Source of the DNA: Nemertoderma westbladi
Taxonomy: Eukaryota > Xenacoelomorpha > Nemertodermatida > Nemertodermatidae
Reading direction: 5' to 3'
DNA length: 45,074 nt
Assembly (NCBI GenBank): GCA_032718475.1
Contig: JAUCBJ010005611.1
Span: 1-45,074, forward strand
Part shown: positions 29,277 through 37,267 of the stretch, one piece after another
Numbering within the stretch: the first letter of the stretch is position 1
Layout: every line of letters starts with the position of its first letter
The notes under the pieces: model-generated
Told to the model about the DNA's origin: nothing
The model's input: only the letters and a program-made list of their open reading frames with translations
Databases searched by the model: none
Program-made: the position numbers and the translations under genes

Positions 29277-29464
29277 TGTAGCGCCTCATTGATAGCTAGA
29301 TGTGCGATGTCGTAAAATAGTTCCTCGTAGGTATTGTACTCAGCCTGGACCACCCGAACGGTAATCCTGAATCGTCCGACGTTCGTTCCTTGTACTTCAA
29401 CCTCGACGTGCCAGATTCCTGGCTCAACTTGGATTATATCAATGGGTGTGATCGATACTTCCAT
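29273..29464 (-). CDS. Small 63-residue ORF overlapping gag start by ATGA
   Basis: Starts at a true ATG (29464) with MEVSITPIDIIQVEPGIWHV and ends ...INEALQ. Its TGA stop overlaps the ATG of element M gag in the sequence ATGA, the arrangement used for coupled termination-reinitiation. The predicted protein has an alternating beta-like part (WHVEVEVQ, RFRITVRVVQ) and a helix (EELFYDIAHLAINEAL). It looks folded rather than random, but I recognise no family. It could be a real upstream product or a decayed Gag extension. Confidence 0.4.
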   Translation of the reverse strand: MEVSITPIDIIQVEPGIWHVEVEVQGTNVGRFRITVRVVQAEYNTYEELFYDIAHLAINEALQ

Positions 29465-31137
29465 TCCCTGTTAACAACTCTCCAAATATGTGATCTGCCG
29501 ACTACGAGTTGGTTAGATCGAGTTTGTTGATTAATTAAACCACAACTTTGTCTTAACTCAAATACCAGAGTTTCCTCGTAGTGGGTGCTGGTAAGCACGG
29601 AGAGAGTTTGAAGAGTATTGTAGGATTCCCAACTTCCACCAGTTGAAGTTGGCCGCGTTTTATTCTCAATTTTGTTGCCGTTATTCCCGACACCATTGGG
29701 GAAAAACGCCGATGCTGGAGGCGGAACTTTACAGACCACGGAATCCCGGCCAGTCACCGGATATTGATTGTGGAGAAGGAATAATTTCTTAGATGCAAGA
29801 TTGCGGTTGAGAAAAAGCTGCATTGGTTGGATATATTCTTTAATGTAGTTAATCTCACTGAACCCTGATTGAGAATAAATTGGGCTTCCCCAAACCAATA
29901 TACACCAAATTATTCACAATAATAATACACGACAATATAAATCCCTACAGTAAATTATTTAATTACCCACTGTTCGCTCAGATTTTAGCCTAACTAATGT
30001 TCCCCAGATTTTCCCTCGGTCCTAGTCTTGATGCCGTAGTGTCGGTGTCGGTCGACCCTGTCGCGTGTCCGTTCCACCCCTCCCGAACCCCGAAGGGATC
30101 GATCATCGAGAACCAGCATGGCTTGGCTAAGGGTCGGTCCAGTCGGTAGACTCTGTTGCGTATCCGTACCACCCCTCTCGAACCCCGAAGGGATCGGTCA
30201 TCGAGAACCAGTACAGCTTGGCTAGGAGTCTGTCGTGTCGGTGGACCCATTCGCGTGTCCGTCCCACCCCTCACGAGCCCCGAAGGGAACGATCATTGAG
30301 AACCAGTACGGCTTGGCTAGGGGTCCGTCGGTTCATCGCAGAGACCCAACCACCTAAGCTTTCCGAGTCCTTATTCAGGCTCGTAGTCGCTTCGGCGGCC
30401 GAGAAACTGCTCCGAACAGTCGGTAGGCCAGTAGAGTCCAGTCCTCTGTCTTTCGACCCCGTCGCGTGTCCGTCCCACCCCTCACGAACCCCGAAGGGAA
30501 CGATCATTGAGAACCAGTACGGCTTGGCTAAGGTGTCTGTCGTCGGTTCCCGTCGCAAATCCCTGGCACAAGCAGCAGACTTTCCGATGTCCTTTTCAGG
30601 CTCGTAATAACTGCTGTTGACCAGAGACCGCTAAGGGCAGTCCTCGTCAAACCCTTCCTCTGTTAGTCGGCCGCCCTTTCGCGTGTCCGTCCCACCCCTC
30701 GCGAACCCCGAAGGGAACGGTCATCGAGAACCAGTACGGCTTGGCTAAGGGGGCTGTTGTTTCCCGTCGCAAATCCCTGACACAAGCAGCAGACTTTCCG
30801 ATGTCCTTTTCAGGCTCGTAATAACTGCTGTTGGCCAGGGACCGCTAAGGGCAGTCCTTGTCCTTTAGACCTAGCGAGTTACCAAATCCACCTCTACAGG
30901 CAGCAGGAAGTTGGCTAGGCCTAATAGTAGTCAGGTAAACCTGAATACTGCTTAACTTTTCCTTCCCCCCCTGGCCCTTATAAATATGAAATGAGTCCCG
31001 TACCCTGTAAGTCGCCCCAATATTCGCCCATAAATCGCCCCCAGTTCATAGAGTGTGCCCAAAACCCGTGGTCCCGCACCCAGTAGTGATATTGGAATAA
31101 TCATTTTAAATAAATACAAAAAAATATTCAACTTGCG
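29465..31137 (-). other. Element M leader and probable 5' LTR
   Basis: Non-coding sequence upstream of gag. TATTTATA on the minus strand near 30977-30984 (also TATAAATA on the plus strand) lies in a GC-poor gap and may be the LTR TATA box, with U3 to its right and repeats to its left. TCTGGGGAACATTAG near 29996-30010 could be the primer-binding region. No second LTR exists to fix the borders. The 154-codon minus-strand frame at 29434-29898 shows no family features. Confidence 0.4.
30060..30880. repeat. Tandem GC-rich repeats in element M leader/LTR
   Basis: Five units contain CGTGTCCGTCCCACCCCT or close variants, then CGAACCCCGAAGGGA and GAGAACCAGTACGGCTTGGC, with the AACCCCGAAGGG box near 30086, 30181, 30277, 30487 and 30703. 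Spacings are about 95, 96, 210 and 216 bp. The longer units include an extra segment with CCTTTTCAGGCTCGTAATAA (near 30584 and 30807; a diverged one near 30370). Confidence 0.7.
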
Positions 31138-31162
31138 TTATGAAAAGTTGAAATACCGCGAA

Positions 31163-31182
31163 CAAGGCTCGCGAGCCTTCCA
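31163..31182. repeat. 20-bp X palindrome, end of ORF3
   Basis: ACAAGGCTCGCGAGCCTTCC; on the minus strand it is read as WKAREPC, a different frame from the RLASLP copies. Confidence 0.6.
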
Positions 31183-32509
31183 GGATCCTTCCGGCCCTTC
31201 GTAAAAGGTATGTCCTTCACCAAGACATAACGGATGTCGCTTTAAAGTCCTAGACACAACATCGGCGATGAAGCAGACGTTGATCGAAGATTCTATCGCC
31301 AAGTAGTATTGTAAGATTATTCGCGGAGGTGAAGTAATCGCCCAGTACACGCAACCTTGCCACTTTAGCTGTGACTCGAACTCGTTTACGTCGGGAGTAT
31401 CTCCCTCTCCGTATACGTCCGTGTATTTGCTCCTCTTACTCTCCTTATAATCCCAACTGAACATTAGATATGAGATATAACCCGTCCCAGTTTTTAGAGT
31501 GTTATACTCCCTAAAGTATCCTTGCTCGATAGCCCAAAGCAACAATGGTCTAGTATCCACGTATGGCGTAGGCAATCGATCCTCTTCCGTGGGCATCTGT
31601 GCAAAGTCGCTAATAAGGTCATCCCGTACACTGGATCCGATCTTGACGATGCTTTTGTCTAACACAACGTCTCGCACGGCCTTTGGCAACATCCTAGCTT
31701 CTATGCTACAAGCCAGGTCCATGGATTTAACTATCCGTTTTATCATTGCGTGTCTTTGCGTCGTTCCTTCCAGCATAGGCATCTTTCTATCGCTTCTTTG
31801 TCGGCTGAAGACATGTAACATGCCATCTGGTGCTCTAATCTGTATAGTCTTTGAAGTGAGGCTTTGCTGGTGGCTTCCTCCTTCATTATCGTAAAACATG
31901 TAACCATTCTCCTTCAGAGATCGGCTAGTCACGTCCCAATCGTCGAGTAAATCGTCGGTAGGGTTCCAAATTCTCCCAATCGACTTTTCATCATCGAAAC
32001 TAATAGGTTTTCCGGTCCAATTGGTCGCGATGTCGGTGTCGGTCTCAAATGTTCCGACTCCGATCCATAATCGAATCGTTTTTGTCAGATATCCTCGCAA
32101 GATACAAGGTGCGATATCCGTCCCCGTGCGATCCACTTCCTTAAAGTCCGTAATATGTGGAGGCACGTTGCGTACGATTTTCTGAACTATTGTTCTACGC
32201 AACTCGGCTGACTCTAACACATCACCATAGGTAACCAATGGGAGGAAATCCAGGTTCGAAATGATCTCCGGGTGTTCAACTATAGGAATCTCGTAAGTTG
32301 TCTCCTTCCGGGTCGGTATACTAATAGGAAAACTAGTTGGTCTCGCAACCGGTACTATCGTTCCAGCAGAATGGGGTTGAGGTTCTCGCGTCATCTCGAC
32401 ATGAGGTATCTGTAGTCTCTGCGACAAACGCTGAGCAAAGGTGATACTATCGAAGAGCTCGGGTGTCATCTCCTTAGGTTTGGTTTGATCGTGGGATATC
32501 CAATAGAAT

Positions 32510-32529
32510 GGTAGGCTCGCGAGTCTTCC
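32510..32529. repeat. 20-bp X palindrome, ORF3
   Basis: GGTAGGCTCGCGAGTCTTCC, encoding GRLASLP on the minus strand. Same site as 8145-8164 in copy B. Confidence 0.65.
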
Positions 32530-33344
32530 GCCGAACTCCTCAATCTCGCCTTTCTCGTACGCCTTGTACACCCTGTAGAGGCTCAAAGCTTCCCGTTTCT
32601 CTTGCGTCGACTTATTAGACTCGTCCACTACCATGCTGTAGATGTCTGGTTCGACTAATTTAGGTTCGTAAATAACGATCTCACCCGCGTTCGGTCCACT
32701 CATTTTAAATGAATGATACGGATTCGTCAAAGGGTATCCGCCTTCTTGGTAACGTAGACTTTGGTGGTATGAGCATCATGCTAATATCGGCTCGGGGTTC
32801 TCCGAGTTCAACCGCATAGGAATCGCGTTGTCTTGCTCGCGCATACATGCTCCACATTTATAAAACAGTTTGTATATGGAGAACGCGTCCTTTGTCTCTG
32901 GATCCGCTCCTCGAGCGTGTCTATAAAGATGCATTCCTTCAAATTCGTCTCTGGCTGCAGGTAAGGGTTCATTTACCGTCAAATATTGCAGCATATGATA
33001 TAATCGGCGTATCTCTGTGTCTGGATCCTCGCAAATGTCACTAGCATCGCATAACGCGTCGTAAGGATATAACGCATTGAACTCCGCACGTAATTCCTCC
33101 GTTCTTTTGTTATAAGCGTCCAATCGCTGTCGCGTAACATTCGGATCCGGGTACATTTGGATTTAGCGAGCTTCGCTGTACTCCTAGCCATACTCTCCAC
33201 TCCAAACACACTAAAGTTTTAAACTCCATAACGATTAAACGGCACCTGGTGCTCTTGTTCCTGCGTAAACCCCTGACGTAACTCCTTATAAATCTTCTCC
33301 GCCATCATATATGGTATATATGGTTACATATCGTTACGTTTCTA

Positions 33345-33371
33345 CTAGATGAAGCACAAAATAGAGGTTAG
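33345..33371 (-). promoter_or_regulatory. Candidate 3' splice acceptor upstream of ORF3, copy C
   Basis: Minus strand: CTAAC (33371-33367), a T/C-rich stretch CTCTATTTTGTGCTTCATCT, then AG at 33346-33345. It is 40 nt upstream of the ORF3 ATG at 33305. Conserved with copy B at 9211-9236, where the pyrimidine tract is cleaner. Confidence 0.5.
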
Positions 33372-33665
33372 ATGTGAGGTGACTTAGAGTTTGTCGGCTT
33401 TTGGCTCAACTTTGCTCTAAAACCCCAACCCATTTGCCTAATGACTTCGGGTTCGCGTGATTTCGCACTGGCTCCTAATCCAAAATTGTGCCGATAAAAA
33501 ACGAATTCCGGGTAAACTAGCCGCGAGTCTAAAATACTAACCCTTTAATTTCCTAAACTACATTCCCAAAGAAATAATGCAGTCGAGAATTAATTCGGTC
33601 TAAATAATAGTAGACACGACTACGTAGAACAAGGCCGGTTTTCTTTTCCAAAAAAAAAATTTATC

Positions 33666-33685
33666 GGTAGGCTCACAAGCCTTCT
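33666..33685. repeat. 20-bp X palindrome, copy C spacer
   Basis: GGTAGGCTCACAAGCCTTCT in non-coding spacer. Confidence 0.65.
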
Positions 33686-34043
33686 ATCCGCTCTTGTCCT
33701 CCCCAATTTTAATTTTTATATAGCTGTATTCTAGAATTCGCATTCACTGGAGAATCATTTTTCTTAAATTTAAATCCAACTAAATGGATTTGTCTAATAA
33801 TTTTTGTAAAATTGTCTCACTTGTGGGTTCCAAGTGGAATTCCATTCCTACTGTACACACAATCCCGCTCCTATGTGATACATAAGGGTACTACCCTCCA
33901 TGTTCACATATAAAGACAATGGAATTCCACCGCTGTCTCTATCTACAGTGAAGAGGATTACAAATGCACATACAGTAATACAAAATACTAAATTACTAAA
34001 ATACGGTAGGTCTGTGTGGCGGCCAACAAAGGGTCCCACATCT

Positions 34044-35318
34044 CTATTTACTAATATTGGGTGGAGATTTGTAGTCTCCTGTCTCGTTTCTAGTCTCCTC
34101 AAGGAGCATGAGACGTTGTACAGGTCTGTCTACGGTACGACCGTCGATAGTCCTTACAGTAACTGTTCTCACTACACCAGATGTAGGGTGCATGGTCAAA
34201 ATGACTCCAGTCAGCCAAAACCGTCTTTTCAGATTGGCTTCAGCCAATAAAACGTCTTCACCGCATCTCAAACATCGGGTATTAAGATACCAAGAGGTTC
34301 TGGTTGAAATAGAGGGCAAATAATATTTCTGCCATATTTCCCAGAATTTATTTGCAAGCAATTGAGTGATTTTCCAAGCTTTGTTGCCGTATCCGTCGCT
34401 ATTAACAGGTACCGAAATGGGCAACAATGTCGTCGGCGCCTGCATAAGCAGGTGCGCTGGTGTCAAGGCAAACTGTGCGTCGTTATTGTCTGGGATCAAA
34501 GCGATCGGTCTAGTGTTTAAAATCGCTTCGATTTCTATTAGTAACGTCGTCAGTTGGTCGTCTGTTAATTTGTGTTGCGTCGGTATTACTTTAGCCATAG
34601 CTGTCTTAATTGAGCCAATCAGCCTTTCCCAAACGCCGCCTCTCCACGGACTGTCTGGAGTATTGAAATACCAAACAATACGGTGAGGACGTAGTTCCTC
34701 GGAAATCTGGTTTTGGTCCAAATTCTTTAAAGCTCTGGTTATTTCGTTCCGTGCACCCACAAAGTTTGTCCCTTGGTCGCAATAAATGGATTTGACCAAT
34801 CCACGTCTAGCGATAAATCGCCGTAAGGCTAGGATAAAGGCATTGGTGGTCAAATCTGTCACACGCTCTATATGGACAGCTCTGCTGGCCATGCAAGTGA
34901 AGATCAATCCCCAACGTTTTACCTGTACCCTTCCGCGTTTCGCGATTATGGGTCCAAAACAGTCTATCCCTGTCTCAGTGAAATGGGGTCTAAATGCCTG
35001 TAATCTCGCTAGTGGTAGTTCACTCATTTCTTGGTGTCCTATCCTCGCATGCTCCTTCTTACAAATCATAAAGTTCCGTGTTACCGAACTCAGTGCCTTG
35101 CTAGGCCTAATCAGTACAAACCTCGATTGTAAGTGTGATAGACAGTGATGTCTACCCACGTGTTTGAGTTGTACATGTGCGTCCAGTATCATAGCGCGCT
35201 GTAACTCATGGTGTTGCGGTATGATGATAGGATACCTAAAGTCAAGTGTAAAGTCGATGTTTTGGAGTCTGGACTTGTGACAAAGTAAGCCCCGGTAAAT
35301 AATCGGACTCCAACTCAA
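34044..35318 (-). pseudogene. X integrase
   Basis: 424 residues; the frame is open upstream of the listed TTG and is separated from the preceding pol ORF by a frameshift near 35370. An N-terminal zinc-finger-like region (LKHVGRHHCLSHL, then FMICKKEHA) has only one of the two expected cysteines. Catalytic core: first Asp in IDCFGPI near 119, second in YCDQGTNFVG near 181, Glu in GGVWERLIGSIK near 229, followed by LNTRPIALI and the C-terminal SH3-like region (RFWLTGVILTMHPTSGVVRTV). Integrase inserts the element's cDNA into chromosomes in the nucleus. Similar blocks in copy B confirm the assignment. Confidence 0.82.
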
Positions 35319-35356
35319 AATCGGTGAAGACTTGATCTGTTTACCTTGGTTGATCG

Positions 35357-37267
35357 CTAATATCGATAATGTCTAATGATATCAACTTCACAATGACCAA
35401 CTTCCTTTAAGGTAAGTCTTCTAGGAAAGTCGCGTTTGCCTCTGGCATATTGTCTCAAACGTTTGAGCCATGCTAACTTGCGGCACGCGTTAGTCCATGA
35501 TCTAGTTAGGTTTACTATCCTGTCAATGTAAGTGTTAGTGACGTCATCAGGTAAGGTATAGTCATAGTGTGGATACTTGTCTGGACTTGGTAGGCCCACG
35601 GGCCTTTCGGTAGGTTTGTCTGAGTCCCCAAGTATGTCAATCTCTACGGTCTTACCTTTACCGTCCGCACCTAATGTGTCGACTGGCAGTAACGGTTTCA
35701 CCTCTACAGTACCAGTGTGTTCCTGTGAGCCTGTAAGCTTCCTAACCTTAGTCACACGTTTACCTGTAGGTGGTAAGTCAAGTATTTTCTTTGAGCGGAG
35801 TGTGATCGCTGTGGCCACACCTTTGTCGTCCAAAGAAGTCAAATTTGGTAAGTTTCTAAATGTCCGCTCCAATGGGTCTTCTGCTGGAGTGTCTAGTAGA
35901 CAGTCTGGTGAAGCGTCCAGTGAACAGTCTGGTGAGACGTCTGGTGAGACATAGCGCGGAACTTCCAGAGAAATGTCCTGTCGTCGGTTCCAAAGAAAGT
36001 CTGGCGTAACTTCTGTCAGAAAGTCTGGTCCAAAGTCTGGTGGACAGTCTGTCGAGATGTCTGGTGGAAAGTCTGGTGAGACGTCCGGTAGACATTCTGT
36101 TGAGAGCTCCATAAAACAATCTGGTGAGCAATCCGGAGAACAATCTGGTGTCGCTTCTGGTGAATAATCTGGCGAGTAATCTGGTGAACAATCCGGCGAA
36201 ACGTCTGGTGAAATCTCCCGCGGAACATCTGGCGAAAGATTCATACGAGCGTCTGGTCGAGAGTCTGGTGAGACGTCTGGCGTAATGTCAGGTCTGGCAT
36301 CCAGTTCATCAGATTTCGTCCATCCTTGTTTCCTCTTGACCTTGGCGTTGGCTTTCGCTTTTGATTTGACAACCTTGTCGATTTTTATCTCGGCACCCAC
36401 TGGTATGGTATTGGTTGTCGCATCGAATAACGGTGGCCATTCGTCTGATGGTCGCTGTAGGAAATCGGGTCCTCTAAACCAAAAGGATTTATTGTCCGGT
36501 TTACAAAAGTCAAGCGGTAACATCCCCCGTGACGCGATGTCAGCTGGGTTCAGCTTCCCTGGACAGTGACGCCAATCTTGTTTGAGCGACCCGTCTAATA
36601 TTTCAGCCCGTCTGTTGGCTACGAAAGTCTTGAAATCAAATGCTTCGTTGTTTATGTACCAAAGTACCAACGTCGCATCCGTCCAATATGTGACCTTCAA
36701 GTTAGCCTCCAGCTCGCGTTGAACTAGACTGACAATATCGGTGGATATCGTCCCGGCTTGCAGCTCTCCACGAGGTACAGTCATATACTTCAACGGCATT
36801 GTTCTAGCCCTAGAAGTAACGAGAGACACATCGTAGCTGTCCGATGTCACTTGTCGTCTAAGGTATAAAGTAACCCCCAATCCATCCTTGCTAGCGTCAC
36901 TAAAGCTGTGAAGCTCTAAATCGGCAGGAAAGGTGGTCTGCAAAGGAAAGTATACCCTTGGTATGGTATAGTCTTGTAGGAACATCAGTTGGGCTTCCCA
37001 GTCCCTCCATTGCTCAGCTAACTTTTCTGGGATGGGGTCGTCCCATTCCAGTCTGACTTGCCAAATGCTGCGGAGTATGATCCTAGCATGTAGGATCACT
37101 GGACTAATGAAACACAATGGGTCATACAATCGACTCATGGTCGATAAGCAAGTCCTCTTTGTGAGAGGTCTAGTCTGGTCGTTGGACCTTACACATACCC
37201 TAAAATTGTCGGTGTTAGGGTCCCAACTAAGTCCTAATACTTTAGTCGTCGGCAGAGGTTCTAGGTC
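35357..37267 (-). pseudogene. X RNase H, SPD-repeat linker and integrase start
   Basis: Continues pol in the same frame after a single TAA at 37268-37270; the segment before residue 1 (LPTTKVLGLSWDP) is normal BEL/Pao pol. RNase H-like motifs are LELHSFSDASKDGLGVTLYL, VPRGELQAGTIS, TYWTDATLVLWYI and HCPGKLNPADIASRGMLP. Then, instead of a short linker, comes about 145 residues dominated by Ser-Pro-Asp-x units, and a basic/hydrophobic region ending KYPHYDYTLPDDV, VNLTRSWTNACRKLAWLKRL and RRLTLKEVGHCEVDIIRHYRY. That end corresponds to the part before the integrase finger in other BEL/Pao pols. The repeat insert keeps the frame. Confidence 0.78.
35868..36300 (-). repeat. 12-bp minisatellite encoding Ser-Pro-Asp-x repeats
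   Basis: Runs of TCTGGTGAR and TCTGGTGAGACG variants on the plus strand encode, on the minus strand, units such as SPDV, SPDC, SPDY, TPDF and PPDF. Roughly 30 tetrapeptide units span 36300-35868, with diverged interruptions. Confidence 0.75.

Larger units (their letters stand above)
23450..31110 (-). mobile_element. BEL/Pao element M
   Basis: A minus-strand BEL/Pao element in the order LTR/leader (about 31110-29465), a 63-codon ORF, Gag-PR-RT in one frame (29276-25011), RNase H to integrase start (24943-23861) and a displaced integrase fragment (23829-23545). It lacks a recognisable 3' LTR on the left, where element P begins. Its 5' end abuts the end of X copy C. Confidence 0.7.
31138..33305 (-). 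pseudogene. X ORF3: zinc-finger and DEDD exonuclease-like protein
   Basis: About 720 codons from ATG 33305 (MAEKIYKELRQGF) to the stop at 31138, interrupted by a TAA near 33217, a frameshift near 33160 and a TGA at 32776. The longest piece is 530 residues (32730-31138). The N-terminal half has a possible zinc site: YKCGACMREQ near 32860, paired with CSYH just after the TGA (CPNH in copy B). The C-terminal half resembles DEDD 3'-5' exonucleases of the RNase D/WRN type. MFYDNEG (31880-31900) supplies D-x-E, followed by TIQIRAPDGMLHVF. IVKIGSSVRDD (~31620-31650) matches Exo II, and YVDTRPLLLWA follows at ~31550. The Exo III box would be YWAIT (~31335-31350), where the expected Asp is Thr. Such enzymes trim nucleic acid 3' ends. 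Position after integrase and a nearby acceptor suggest a spliced mRNA. Family match is by eye only. Confidence 0.68.
33306..34043 (-). other. X spacer between integrase and ORF3, copy C
   Basis: About 740 nt. The part at 33306-33780 matches copy B. A minus-strand frame at 33848-34102, overlapping the integrase end in another frame, encodes a hydrophobic stretch (LVFCITVCAFVILFTV). I cannot support it as a gene. The acceptor-like motif and a palindrome copy lie in the spacer. Confidence 0.55.

Noticed and set aside
29434-29898. 154-codon minus-strand ORF in element M leader
   Set aside because: Overlaps the better-supported 63-residue ORF, has no family motifs, and lies in expected leader sequence.
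30218-30607. ORFs within the element M tandem repeats
   Set aside because: Created by the repeats on both strands (repeat unit read in several frames); no constraint on one frame is visible.
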